Below, piece after piece: positions 53,886-62,459 of a DNA stretch of 64,000 bases; the stretch's first letter is position 1, and each line of letters opens with the position of its first letter. Location: NCBI GenBank assembly GCA_947498325.1, contig CANMKE010000018.1, positions 39,571 through 103,570 of the forward strand. The letters are read 5' to 3'. The translations under genes and the position numbers were made by a program. The DNA is from an uncultured Persicobacter sp. (GTDB lineage Bacteria > Bacteroidota > Bacteroidia > Cytophagales > Cyclobacteriaceae). The notes beneath the pieces were generated by a model. The model saw only the letters and a list, made by a program, of their open reading frames with translations. It was not told where the DNA came from and searched no databases.

Positions 53886-54356
53886 GTGGCGTATAGGATT
53901 ATTACCATAGACAGTCTTTCTGATCACCTGAAAGCACGAGCCCATGATTTGTGGAACAAGGAGTATCCCAGGCAAATTCAGTGGCAGAAAATTTCAGATT
54001 TTAAACAATACCTCAACAGCTTGCTGGCACGAAGGCATCGTGTGATTCTTGATCAAAACGACCTGATGGTAGGCTGGTATTGTGATTTTTTACGCGATGG
54101 CCAGCGGTATTTTGCCATGATTATCGATAGTGGGGTGCAGCGGCAAGGATTTGGCAGTCAGCTTTTGAAGCTCGCACAGGCAGAACGCTGTGCGCTTCAG
54201 GGGTGGGTGGTTACCACTGATCAATACATCAAAGGCAATGGAAAACCTTACCTGCCTCCTTTAGCTTTTTATCACAAGAATGGCTTCTCCGTTGATTTAG
54301 ATGATCGACTGGATACGGAAACATTATCAACAGTGAAAATTTTTTGGCGGAGATAA
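53886..54356 (+). CDS. GNAT-like acetyltransferase with GTG start
   Basis: This 156-residue protein carries a degenerate GNAT core (FAMIIDSGVQRQGFGSQLLK with the Q-x-x-G-x-G loop) and the C-terminal PPLAFYHKNGFSVD. The preferred start is GTG, one base after the stop of the preceding GNAT gene. No ATG lies before the first conserved segment. Together they form a tandem pair whose products may act on related substrates. Confidence 0.8.
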   Translation: MAYRIITIDSLSDHLKARAHDLWNKEYPRQIQWQKISDFKQYLNSLLARRHRVILDQNDLMVGWYCDFLRDGQRYFAMIIDSGVQRQGFGSQLLKLAQAERCALQGWVVTTDQYIKGNGKPYLPPLAFYHKNGFSVDLDDRLDTETLSTVKIFWRR

Positions 54357-54380
54357 ATGTGGTTTTTTAAAGATTATTTT

Positions 54381-54419
54381 TGCGCCATTCAGTACCTTTC
54401 CAAGGTCATCAATGGCGCA
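54381..54419. terminator. Hairpin between convergent genes
   Basis: TGCGCCATT/AATGGCGCA forms a 9-bp outer stem with an inner ACCTT/AAGGT stem. It lies between the convergent GNAT and glycosyltransferase genes and may serve both transcripts. T runs are weak, so confidence is moderate. Confidence 0.5.
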
Positions 54420-54432
54420 TTTAGATCTTCGG

Positions 54433-55416
54433 TTATGCTTCCCAGGGAAGAAATTTCTCTTCCTGTACCTTCGTCAATCGTGGGGCCTGGGCATTGAGGG
54501 GCTCATGATTTAAAACGCGCTCATAGCATTTTAAATAGCCTTCCGCCATTTTATCAGCATTAAACATTTCTACGGCATACTCATGGCAGGCTTTCCTGCT
54601 GAATTGGTCAACATTTTTTACCGCCTCAACAATTTCTGAGGATCGGTGGCTTAGAAAGCCGAATTCTGCGGGTACTAATTCAGGCAGGGAACCATATGGA
54701 GTCCCAAAAACGGGATTACCATAGTATAAACTTTCCGTGATGGCAAGACCAAAAGGCTCGTGCCATAATACAGGAAAGATCAGTCCTTTAGAGTATCTTA
54801 AATAATTGTTTTTTTCATCACCCCCCACCATTCCATGGAATTGCGCTTTGGGTGTTGTTGTAAACCTGAATCCCATTTTTAGATTCAGGCGATTGCCTCC
54901 GAGGACTTTCAGCTTGGCCTGTGGCACCTGCTTGATAATATTAATGGCCCCTTTTACATTTTTTAGTCGCCATGCCGCCTTGCCAATAAAGTGGAAATAA
55001 TTTTTAGGGTTGTGCAGTTCTACACTGCCATAATCCGAAAAATCCAAACCATTGTGTACAAAGGTGTCAGCGCCATACCTTTGGGCGTGATTGGCCGAGA
55101 TAAAGATGGTATTTTGCGCAAAAGGACTTTGGTGGTTTTGATTACCGTGGAAGGTCATCACGTGCGGATGGGGGTAGTCCTTCACCTGAAACTGAAAATG
55201 AACCATATCATAACCTTCAGGAATTTGTGCTGTAATCTCTTCCGCTGGGTTAATCTCATGAACTTTGGCAAAAGGGCACGAGGACCCTTGCTTGACCAGG
55301 TAACCAACCTCATGCCCCATTTGACTTAGGCTTTTCCCCAAATACCAAATAACGCGTTCTGTTCCACCATATTTGTTGAAGGGCAAAAAGGAGTTATCGA
55401 CGATCAGAATTTTCAT
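54433..55416 (-). CDS. Glycosyltransferase family 4 protein
   Basis: This 327-residue GT-B enzyme starts with the donor-side loop FLPFNKYGGTERVIWYLGKS and has the GT4 signature in the C-terminal half: GLIFPVLWHEPFGLAITES (E-x7-E near residue 224), then GNPVFGTPYGSLPELV. It should transfer a sugar from a nucleotide-sugar donor to an envelope glycan or a small acceptor. No other polysaccharide genes are adjacent, so the product is unknown. Confidence 0.92.
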   Translation of the reverse strand: MKILIVDNSFLPFNKYGGTERVIWYLGKSLSQMGHEVGYLVKQGSSCPFAKVHEINPAEEITAQIPEGYDMVHFQFQVKDYPHPHVMTFHGNQNHQSPFAQNTIFISANHAQRYGADTFVHNGLDFSDYGSVELHNPKNYFHFIGKAAWRLKNVKGAINIIKQVPQAKLKVLGGNRLNLKMGFRFTTTPKAQFHGMVGGDEKNNYLRYSKGLIFPVLWHEPFGLAITESLYYGNPVFGTPYGSLPELVPAEFGFLSHRSSEIVEAVKNVDQFSRKACHEYAVEMFNADKMAEGYLKCYERVLNHEPLNAQAPRLTKVQEEKFLPWEA

Positions 55417-55497
55417 GAGATAATACTATGATTGGTTTGTGGCTAAAATTAAGGCTTTTGCAAGCAGCCATCGTTATGATTAGATTGATTTCTGCCT

Positions 55498-55582
55498 TTA
55501 TTTGTAATTAATCTAAATAAAATTTGACATTCTGATAAAGCTGGTGCTATATTCGATTATTATTTAAAACAAATCTAAATAA
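55498..55582 (+). promoter_or_regulatory. Promoter of the imelysin operon flanked by two Fur-like operators
   Basis: Two 23-bp sites with the same geometry, TTATTT-N10-TAAATAA, lie at 55498-55520 and 55560-55582. Both also share AATC before the right arm. Between them lie a TTTG -33 box (55523-55526) and TATATTCG (55548-55555, one mismatch to TAnnTTTG), 21 bp apart. TTTAGATT-type inverted repeats are typical of iron-responsive Fur sites in Bacteroidota; the regulator identity is inferred from the iron-linked operon. Confidence 0.7.
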
Positions 55583-55597
55583 CATCATTAACCTACC

Positions 55598-56812
55598 ATG
55601 TTTACGCTGAAGACTTTTACTCGAAAGGGGGCTTTGTGCCTGATGCTTTCAACGGCAATGCTGACCTTTTCTTGCACCGATAATGTTGAAATTCCTGCCA
55701 ATGAAGAATTGGATAAATTACAGTTAACCGTTGTTGAGGATTATGCCAAATTGGTGCACGCCAATTATGACAATGCACTACAGGATGCCCTCGCCTTGCA
55801 AGCGGCAATTAACACATTTGTGATGGATCCTACACAAGCGCATCTCGATGCAGCGAAGACTGCCTGGTTGGCTTCTCGGGAATCATACGGGCCGTCGGAA
55901 GCATTCCGTTTCTATGCTGGGCCAATTGATGATGACAATGGACCAGAAGGTAATTTAAATGCCTGGCCACTTGATGAGGCCTATATCGACTATGTAGTGG
56001 AAGGAGAAACAGTTTATGCCAATGGGATTGTAAATATGCCAGAGGAGTACCCTACTATTACAGCGCAATTATTGACAGATTTGAATGAGGACGGCGGGGA
56101 AGAAAATGTTTCCCTGGGGTATCATGCACTGGAGTTTTTACTTTGGGGACAGGATTTAACTGCTCCTGAAGAAAAATTGGCAGGACAGCGTCCACTGACA
56201 GATTTTACGACCGATCAATTTGCTTCGAGAAGATTGGATTATTTGAAAGTAACCACGGAGATTTTAATCGCTGACCTCCAGGGCTTGGTGGCTGACTGGT
56301 CGCCTACAAGTGGCGGTAATTATTACGCCAGCTTTGTGAGTGAATCGCCTGCTACTTCGCTTAAAAATATCTTTACTGGGATTGGTATCCTGGCTAAAGC
56401 TGAGTTGGCAGGGGAGCGAATTTTTACCGCCTATGATAATAAAAACCAGGAAGATGAGCATTCTTGCTTCAGTGATAATACCCACCGCGACATTATTCTG
56501 AATGCGGAAGGCCTGAGTAATGTATTCTATGGAAAATACAAAGGGACGGATGGTAAAGAAACCAGCGGAAAAGGGATTTATGATTTACTGAAAATAACAG
56601 ATCCTGCTTTGGCAGAACAGGTGAGTACGCAGGTAACCACCGCTTTGGAAAAAGTAAATGCGATGCCTGTACCATTTGATTTCGCAATTTCCGATGAGGC
56701 TTCCCGCCCGAAAGTTCTTGAAGCGGTTGTGGAACTTCAGCAGCTTGGCGATGAGTTTGCTGCTGCCGCAAGTGCACTTGACATCACGATCAATACGGCA
56801 TTGCCTGAATAA
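55598..56812 (+). CDS. Imelysin-family lipoprotein (peptidase M75-like)
   Basis: This 404-residue lipoprotein (lipobox FSCTDN) has the imelysin fold: repeated helix-rich halves, the motif GYHALEFLLW (GxHxxE near residue 174) and the C-terminal FAAAASALDITINTALPE. Imelysin-family proteins (IrpA, AlgP7, EfeO) bind iron or other metals in the periplasm. Here it is the first gene of an operon with a di-haem protein, a second imelysin and an HTTM protein, and its promoter carries Fur-like sites. A role in iron uptake is well supported by context; a protease role is unlikely. Confidence 0.9.
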   Translation: MFTLKTFTRKGALCLMLSTAMLTFSCTDNVEIPANEELDKLQLTVVEDYAKLVHANYDNALQDALALQAAINTFVMDPTQAHLDAAKTAWLASRESYGPSEAFRFYAGPIDDDNGPEGNLNAWPLDEAYIDYVVEGETVYANGIVNMPEEYPTITAQLLTDLNEDGGEENVSLGYHALEFLLWGQDLTAPEEKLAGQRPLTDFTTDQFASRRLDYLKVTTEILIADLQGLVADWSPTSGGNYYASFVSESPATSLKNIFTGIGILAKAELAGERIFTAYDNKNQEDEHSCFSDNTHRDIILNAEGLSNVFYGKYKGTDGKETSGKGIYDLLKITDPALAEQVSTQVTTALEKVNAMPVPFDFAISDEASRPKVLEAVVELQQLGDEFAAAASALDITINTALPE

Positions 56813-56892
56813 CAATAAATGAACATATAATAGACCATTTGGGGAAAGGTGAAAACCTTTCCCATTTTCTATACCAACCTACTTTTGAATTC

Positions 56893-58290
56893 ATGACAAC
56901 TTCCAAACGGTTCCTTTGGGTCTTGGCCTGCGTCTTTATGTTTTCCTGCAATCATCTTTCTGAAGTGCAATTTCAGGCCGAAGAAGGGGAAGAACTTTCT
57001 GCGGGGCAGGGAACAATCTTTGATACCTCAGAGAATGCCTTTTCTTTACAAATACCCACGCTTTCCAATGAGGAAGGCTTGTTGTTTTTTGTGGGGAATT
57101 CTCTATTTAATCAAAATTGGGTGACCGCCCCCGCCTCTACCACCGCCCGCGATGGGCTGGGTCCGCTGTTTAATGCGCGTTCCTGCAGTGGTTGTCATTT
57201 TAAGGATGGGCGCGGTCGTGCCCCTGAGTTTCATGGGGAATTAAATGCTGGGCACCTGATCCGATTGTCAATACCAGACCCTTTTAATCCTTCAAGAACA
57301 TTACCAGATCCTCATTATGGCGGGCAGTTACAAGACCAGGCGATCAACGGTTTTGGTGTGCCTGTGGAAGGGGGTTACGAAGTGGACTATTTAATGATGG
57401 AAGGGAAATTTGCCGATGGTTCGTCCTATGAACTTCGGAAGCCGATGATCTCTTTTGTCAACCTGAAATATGGTCCGATGGATGCCAAAGTAATGACTTC
57501 CCCACGGGTGGCTCCTCAAATGGTAGGACTTGGATTTCTTGAAGCCATTCCCGAAGCAGATCTTTTGGCTTTGGCAGACCCCGAGGACCGTGATAATGAT
57601 GGCATTTCTGGGCGACCAAATTACATTCTTCAGCAAGATGGACAGAAGGCCATAGGCCGTTTCGGCTGGAAAGCCAATCAGCAGGATTTAGAACATCAGG
57701 TGGCAGGCGCTTTTTTGGGAGATATGGGAATTACCTCTGATTTGAACCCATCACAAAATTGGCCTTTTGGAATTGACACTGAAAATATCCCCAATGGGGG
57801 GGAGCCTGAGATTGATGCCGATGACCTTCAAAAGGTGGTTTTATATTCCGCAACACTTGCGGTTCCTGCTCGAAGAAACTGGCAGGATCCTGAGGTGCTG
57901 AAGGGGAAGCAAATTTTTATGGATGCAGGTTGTGCGGGTTGTCATATCCCAAAATTTAAAACGGGCACACACCCTACCATCGATGGGCTTTCTCATCAGG
58001 TTATCCGCCCATTTACCGATTTACTTTTGCATGATATGGGGGAGGGGTTGGCCGACGGTCGCCCCGATCACGAAGCCAATGGGCAGGAATGGCGAACGCC
58101 GCCCCTTTGGGGAATTGGCTTGTTTGCAGCGGTGAACGATCATACCTTTTACCTGCATGATGGTCGAGCAAGAAACCTTTCAGAGGCGATCCTTTGGCAT
58201 GGGGGAGAAGCGGAAGAATCCAAAAATCAGTTTGTTGCCATGTCCTCTGATGACCGTCAGTCTTTACTTCAATTCTTAAATTCTTTATAA
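56893..58290 (+). CDS. Di-haem thiol oxidoreductase-like cytochrome lipoprotein (DUF1111)
   Basis: From ATG at 56893 the 465-residue protein has a lipoprotein signal (lipobox MFSCN, Cys19) and two haem-binding CxxCH motifs, SCSGCH near 98-102 and GCAGCH near 347. Family blocks are LGPLFNARSC, GLGFLEAIPEADLLALADPE, DRDNDGISGRPNYI and WRTPPLWGIGL. The family is related to di-haem cytochrome c peroxidases. It occurs next to imelysin genes in many bacteria, probably to oxidise or reduce iron for uptake. An upstream start at 56839 would add 18 polar residues before the signal. The stop overlaps the next ATG by one base. Confidence 0.9.
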   Translation: MTTSKRFLWVLACVFMFSCNHLSEVQFQAEEGEELSAGQGTIFDTSENAFSLQIPTLSNEEGLLFFVGNSLFNQNWVTAPASTTARDGLGPLFNARSCSGCHFKDGRGRAPEFHGELNAGHLIRLSIPDPFNPSRTLPDPHYGGQLQDQAINGFGVPVEGGYEVDYLMMEGKFADGSSYELRKPMISFVNLKYGPMDAKVMTSPRVAPQMVGLGFLEAIPEADLLALADPEDRDNDGISGRPNYILQQDGQKAIGRFGWKANQQDLEHQVAGAFLGDMGITSDLNPSQNWPFGIDTENIPNGGEPEIDADDLQKVVLYSATLAVPARRNWQDPEVLKGKQIFMDAGCAGCHIPKFKTGTHPTIDGLSHQVIRPFTDLLLHDMGEGLADGRPDHEANGQEWRTPPLWGIGLFAAVNDHTFYLHDGRARNLSEAILWHGGEAEESKNQFVAMSSDDRQSLLQFLNSL

Positions 58291-59360
58291 TGATGCATCA
58301 TATAAAATGGATTACCCTGTGCTGCTTGTTTTTGGGCTTGTCAGCTTGTGGTGATACGGCAGAACGACCATCCTTTGACCGATCAGCAATGCTTGATCAG
58401 TTGGCAGAAAATCATATCCGAAGGCATCTTGAATTATATCAGGCGGCAGTTTTGCAGTTCGATCAGCGTGTGCAGTCATTGATAGCGACTCCTACCGAGG
58501 AGCAGTATTTGGCTGTTCAGGAAGAATGGAAGGCGCTCAACCGTGCATGGCAGGCGATAAATATTTTTGACATTGGCCCTATTGCAAGTCAGTTTTTACA
58601 ACATCCTTTGCATCGGCCGCCTTTTGATCAGGAACTGATGGATCAGTTTTTGGCTTCTGAGGATATTTTAGATCAGGAATTTGTTAATAAGAAAATGGGG
58701 AGCTCAACCACAGGGATGATGGCGCTGGAGTACCTTATTTTTACTGCTGATCAGGATCCGTCGATCTTGGAAAAGAAACATCAGCTTACAGGTTTGCTGA
58801 GCGCGAAACTTAAAGCTGACAGTCAGACGTTTGATGCGGCATGGCAAAGCTATCTTCCAACTTTTAAAACTGCTGCGGGCTATGGAATTAACAGTTCCCT
58901 GAATCAGATGGTGAATGCACAGATTTCCAATATGGAGTTTCTCATCACCGCAATGGTGGGCAACCCATTGGGGAAATCAAATGGTGGAGTGGCCCATGCT
59001 GAAGCTGCTTATGAGCGCTATGCCCATGATGATTTAATGGCTTTGAAAAGTGCACTTTTAGCGCATCAGTCATTATTTGATTTTTCAGCAACAGAAGGGA
59101 ACGGGCTGAACAGTTACCTGATATTTTTGAATGCTATTGCGGACAATCAGCCTTTGGGGCAGGTGATTGACGGACAGTTTAATTTGGTTATTCAGCATAT
59201 TGATGGGCTCGATCAACCATTACACTTGGCAATTGAGCAATCTCCTGAAGCGGTTGAATCATTATATCAGGAAATGAAAGTCTTATTGATTTTGCTGAAA
59301 GTTGACCTGACACACCATTTAAGTATTACCAGTACATTTGATGATAACGATGGTGATTAA
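58290..59360 (+). CDS. Second imelysin-family lipoprotein
   Basis: This 356-residue lipoprotein (lipobox GLSACG) is an imelysin-like protein: WNALNRAWQAI-type segment early, then GMMALEYLIFTADQ near residue 142, and two helical halves. The usual GxHxxE motif reads G-M-M-A-L-E, so the metal-ligand His is replaced by Met. It is translationally coupled to the di-haem gene (one-base overlap) and overlaps the HTTM gene. It may be a structural partner of the first imelysin or bind a different ligand. Confidence 0.85.
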   Translation: MMHHIKWITLCCLFLGLSACGDTAERPSFDRSAMLDQLAENHIRRHLELYQAAVLQFDQRVQSLIATPTEEQYLAVQEEWKALNRAWQAINIFDIGPIASQFLQHPLHRPPFDQELMDQFLASEDILDQEFVNKKMGSSTTGMMALEYLIFTADQDPSILEKKHQLTGLLSAKLKADSQTFDAAWQSYLPTFKTAAGYGINSSLNQMVNAQISNMEFLITAMVGNPLGKSNGGVAHAEAAYERYAHDDLMALKSALLAHQSLFDFSATEGNGLNSYLIFLNAIADNQPLGQVIDGQFNLVIQHIDGLDQPLHLAIEQSPEAVESLYQEMKVLLILLKVDLTHHLSITSTFDDNDGD

Positions 59361-60711
59361 GGCATTGAAAAATGGGTGGCAACAGCAGTGGGCAACCATC
59401 AATGTTTTTCCATTGGTGGTTTTCCGAATTGTTTTTGGCCTGCTGATGGCTTTTGCACTTTTGCGCATGGAATATTTCGGTTGGATTGATGCCCATTTGA
59501 TCAACCCTGAATTTCATTTTTCTTATTGGGGATTTGAATGGGTTCAGCCTTTGGGCTATTGGGGGACTCATGGTTTGGTGGCAGTGGGCGTACTTTCCGC
59601 CCTGGGCATCGCAACGGGATTTCGGTATCGGTTAAGCGCAATATTGTTTTTCGTCAGTTGGACTTATCTGTCATTGATTGATAAAACATGGTACCTGAAC
59701 CACTATTATTTTGTCAGTTTGGTCAGCTTTATATTGATGCTGATTTCGCCTCATCATTTTTGTTCTCTTGATGTTTATTTCAGACGGGTTCAGCCTGATC
59801 ATCTCGTACAGTCGTGGCAGGTAAATAGCCTTCGGCTGATGCTTGGGATGGTGTATTTTTTTGCTGGCGTAGCTAAAATTAAAGGAGACTGGCTTTGGGA
59901 GGCACAACCGCTGAAAATTTGGTTGCAAGCACGTACCGACCTGCCTGTAATTGGTGGGGCTTTTGACTGGTTTTGGGTGCCTTATTTTTTTTGTTGGGCA
60001 GGCATGTTTTATGACCTATTGATTCCCTTTGGTCTCAGCAATCGCAAGAGCCGACCGTTTGCTTATGTGGCGGTGGTGGTTTTTCATGTCATGACGTGGT
60101 TACTGTTTAATATTGGTGTTTTCCCGTGGGTGATGATCGCCTCGACACTGATTTTTTTTACTGCTGAAGATTGGGCCGCATGGTCAAATATTCGTCGTTT
60201 CATTCCTAAAAACAGCCAAGCTCAGCCATTGAAAGGAAGGCAACAGTGGATAGTAGCAATTTTACTGCCTTTTTTTGCCCTGCAAATATTCCTTCCTTTA
60301 AGGCATTTTTTGATGAGCGGTAATGTGCTTTGGACGGAACAGGGGTATCGGTATGCATGGCATGTGATGCTGATGGAGAAGAATGGGCATTGTACTTTTA
60401 TAGTTAAAGACGAGGAGACCGATGCCCGCTGGGAGGTGTTGCCCCGCCAGTATTTATTGCCTGCACAGGAGCAACAGATGGCTTTTCAGCCTGATATGAT
60501 TTTGGAATTTGCGCATTTTCTTGGGGAAGTGTATCGAAAGAAGGGCGTCAGGGAGCCTGTTGTTACTGTGGAAGCATATGCTTCGCTGAATGGGCGACGT
60601 TCGAGGCTGTTGATTGATCCACAGGTGAACTTGATGGAGACGAAGGATTTGTTGTGGGGTAATGACTGGATTTTGCCGCTGGAATCTGCGGCATTGGTGG
60701 CGAAAAGGTAA
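59341..60711 (+). CDS. HTTM-domain membrane protein (vitamin K carboxylase-like)
   Basis: This 456-residue inner membrane protein has four or more N-terminal membrane helices of the HTTM domain: FPLVVFRIVFGLLMAFALLR, SLIDKTWYLNHYYFVSLVSF, LMLGMVYFFAGVAKIKGDWL and MFYDLLIPFGL. A soluble C-terminal part includes WHVMLMEKNGHCTFIV. The family is related to gamma-glutamyl carboxylase, but in bacteria it accompanies imelysin and di-haem genes. The start at 59341 overlaps the preceding gene by 20 bp; ATG at 59350 is an alternative. Its role in metal uptake is inference from context. Confidence 0.88.
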   Translation: MITMVIKALKNGWQQQWATINVFPLVVFRIVFGLLMAFALLRMEYFGWIDAHLINPEFHFSYWGFEWVQPLGYWGTHGLVAVGVLSALGIATGFRYRLSAILFFVSWTYLSLIDKTWYLNHYYFVSLVSFILMLISPHHFCSLDVYFRRVQPDHLVQSWQVNSLRLMLGMVYFFAGVAKIKGDWLWEAQPLKIWLQARTDLPVIGGAFDWFWVPYFFCWAGMFYDLLIPFGLSNRKSRPFAYVAVVVFHVMTWLLFNIGVFPWVMIASTLIFFTAEDWAAWSNIRRFIPKNSQAQPLKGRQQWIVAILLPFFALQIFLPLRHFLMSGNVLWTEQGYRYAWHVMLMEKNGHCTFIVKDEETDARWEVLPRQYLLPAQEQQMAFQPDMILEFAHFLGEVYRKKGVREPVVTVEAYASLNGRRSRLLIDPQVNLMETKDLLWGNDWILPLESAALVAKR

Positions 60712-60718
60712 TTTTTGG

Positions 60719-60750
60719 GCAAAAAAAAGCTCGGGAACCACTCCGAGCTT
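60719..60750 (-). terminator. Minus-strand terminator-like hairpin 1
   Basis: AAGCTCGG/CCGAGCTT is followed on the minus strand by a run of eight T. On the plus strand there is no T run, so it fits leftward transcription only. It lies just downstream of the rightward HTTM stop codon. Confidence 0.65.
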
Positions 60751-60824
60751 CATACTAATACCAAACTATAACCTTATACCACTATGATATACTTTAATGC
60801 TATTTTAATCAGGGGCATCGAAGG

Positions 60825-60865
60825 TAAAAAAGAAGGGAGCTTAACCGTGCGGTTGAGCTCCCTTT
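60825..60865 (-). terminator. Minus-strand terminator-like hairpin 2
   Basis: AAGGGAGCT-T-AACCG pairs with CGGTT-G-AGCTCCCTT to give a long stem, followed on the minus strand by TCTTTTTT. The flanking sequence resembles that of hairpin 1 (TACCCAACATCAACCT versus TACCAAACTATAACCT). Confidence 0.6.
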
Positions 60866-61284
60866 CTACCCAACATCAACCTATGCTATACAATAATCAA
60901 ATCATGTGCCAACTCTTTAATATGGTGAAAAAATAATCGCCTTTTTTGCGTTGAAATTTAATGTCGCGGAATTAATTTGGTTAGGTGAACGTATTTGGAT
61001 TGTGGCTGAGGATTCATTTTTGCCGAAATGATCATTTTCGGGCGCTTTCATTTTGAAGATTGTGTAAAAGTGCGGTGAAAAAGGTGGGCAGATTTTGAAA
61101 CTTGTATTTTGGGCTCTTTATCATTGAAAATTAATTTTGAGCTGTTTCAATCAAGGCTTTTGATAATGAAATATGTTTTTTCGGTAAGTTGGCAAGATGT
61201 CGTTGTTTTTTTAGTGTGTTTTGTGAATTTGGTAATCAATGGGCTTTGTAGGTGTGATTTGTTCGATTAAAAAGATCATAATCG

Positions 61285-61317
61285 TGTGAATTTAATAAAA
61301 ATAGCCCCGTATATTTG
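61285..61317 (+). promoter_or_regulatory. Candidate promoter of the small secreted protein gene
   Basis: TATATTTG (61310-61317) matches the -7 consensus TAnnTTTG exactly. TGTG at 61285-61288, 21 bp upstream, is an imperfect -33 box. The ATG follows 32 bp later. Confidence 0.5.
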
Positions 61318-61349
61318 TAATGTATTCAATTAGCAAATAACACAAATCA

Positions 61350-61706
61350 ATGACAACGATGAAAAAATTCTTATCTATTGCCTTCGCCCTATTATTGACA
61401 GCATCTTTCGCTTTTGCAGGTACCAACGACAATGAAGCTGCCAAAGGAAAGTCATTTGTTCGAGTGATTCCTAACTCGAATTCTGAAACTTACAAAGTGT
61501 TATACATGGCTAATATGGAGTCTAAAGTAGTGGTTTCTCTATATAATGAAGCGGGCTCACTGGTTGCCAAGACTACTGTAAAAGACAAAGACAACTTCAT
61601 GAAACCATTCCGTTTCGAGCACATGCCTGAGGGAACTTACACCGTAATTGTAAAAGATGGTTTTGGTGTAACCCGAAAATCTTTCGAGCACTACCCATCA
61701 CACTAA
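61350..61706 (+). CDS. Small secreted beta-rich protein (118 aa)
   Basis: The protein has a signal peptide (cleavage near FAFAG) and a ~95-residue mature domain. Its pattern VVVSLYNEAGSLVAKTTVKD followed by FRFEHMPEGTYTVIVKDG resembles the immunoglobulin-like fold of type IX sorting domains, but it stands alone without a cargo domain. It may be a periplasmic or surface-associated accessory protein. Translation may begin at the second Met (61359). A structured 3' region and a terminator follow. Confidence 0.78.
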   Translation: MTTMKKFLSIAFALLLTASFAFAGTNDNEAAKGKSFVRVIPNSNSETYKVLYMANMESKVVVSLYNEAGSLVAKTTVKDKDNFMKPFRFEHMPEGTYTVIVKDGFGVTRKSFEHYPSH

Positions 61707-61712
61707 TTGATT

Positions 61713-61771
61713 CATCGGTGAAGGTTGACGCAAGGGCAATGGTGTATTGCCCTCGGCGATTCAACCCGATG
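61713..61771 (+). other. Multi-stem RNA structure in the 3' region
   Basis: Three nested pairings are seen: CATCG/CGATG, GGTTGA/TCAACC and AGGGCAAT/ATTGCCCT with loop GGTGT. The structure begins seven bases after the stop codon of the small secreted protein. It is followed by a small CCTCG/CGAGG hairpin (61801-61815) and the terminator. It could stabilise the mRNA or form a 3'-derived small RNA. Confidence 0.55.
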
Positions 61772-61821
61772 GATCATCAGTGAAAACTTCTTAAAAAAAA
61801 CCTCGAATATCGAGGAGCCAT

Positions 61822-61847
61822 AATGCCTTTTAAGGGCATTTTTTTTT
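61822..61847 (+). terminator. Intrinsic terminator
   Basis: AATGCC/GGCATT with loop TTTTAAG is followed by nine T. It ends the transcript of the small secreted protein. Confidence 0.82.
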
Positions 61848-62459
61848 GTCCCTACTTTTCTGAAGGACCTGTTTTTTGTGTTCAGCGATTGGTTACAAAA
61901 TAGGAAGTGCTGTTGCTATCAAAAATGTTGAATGAAAATACGCTTTTACATGGAAAACCTTCTTATCAATAGTGGTGAAAGGATTGACTGTTTAAGGAGC
62001 TATGAAATTTTTACCCCTGGTATTTGCAGCCTGTATTCGCACTACTGGCGCAACCCTCATTGATTACACCATTTTATGTTGCCCACAGATTATACAGATT
62101 ATTTTATTTCGTAAATCGGATACCGCCAACCCAAAGATACTTTACTATTCTTTTTGATGAAGGTGACTTTAAGAAAAGTGTGCATTTTTTAAGAATTGTA
62201 GTACCACTCATTTTTTTATCATGCCAAATATTTTCTAATGGTCTAAGAAGAGGTTTATGGTATTTTTTTAAGAGGCATACCTTCTCTGCTGATTTGGGCT
62301 ATTTTTACATTGTATGACATATTGATTTTATCTATTATGTAGATGATTTATGTAATTTTACATCATGATGAAACATCAATTTGGGTGATAATAATGTATA
62401 TCATTTATTCTTATCACTCATGTAGTTTTGTGTATTATTTTAATCAAACCTACTTTTTG
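61848..62459. other. Intergenic region upstream of the repeat lipoprotein
   Basis: 612 bp without a convincing gene. An open frame at 62024-62317 has no start context, coding character or family. The last ~150 bp are very AT-rich and should contain the lipoprotein gene's promoter. Confidence 0.45.

Larger units (their letters stand above)
60712..61349. other. Intergenic region with two tandem hairpins
   Basis: This 638-bp stretch after the HTTM gene has two hairpins oriented as minus-strand terminators, although no leftward gene exists here. It then runs AT-rich into the promoter of the small secreted protein. No coding sequence was recognised. Confidence 0.5.

Noticed and set aside
62024..62317. 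97-codon open frame before the repeat lipoprotein
   Set aside because: Mixed hydrophobic and basic composition without domain pattern, no start context; looks like chance in AT-rich DNA.
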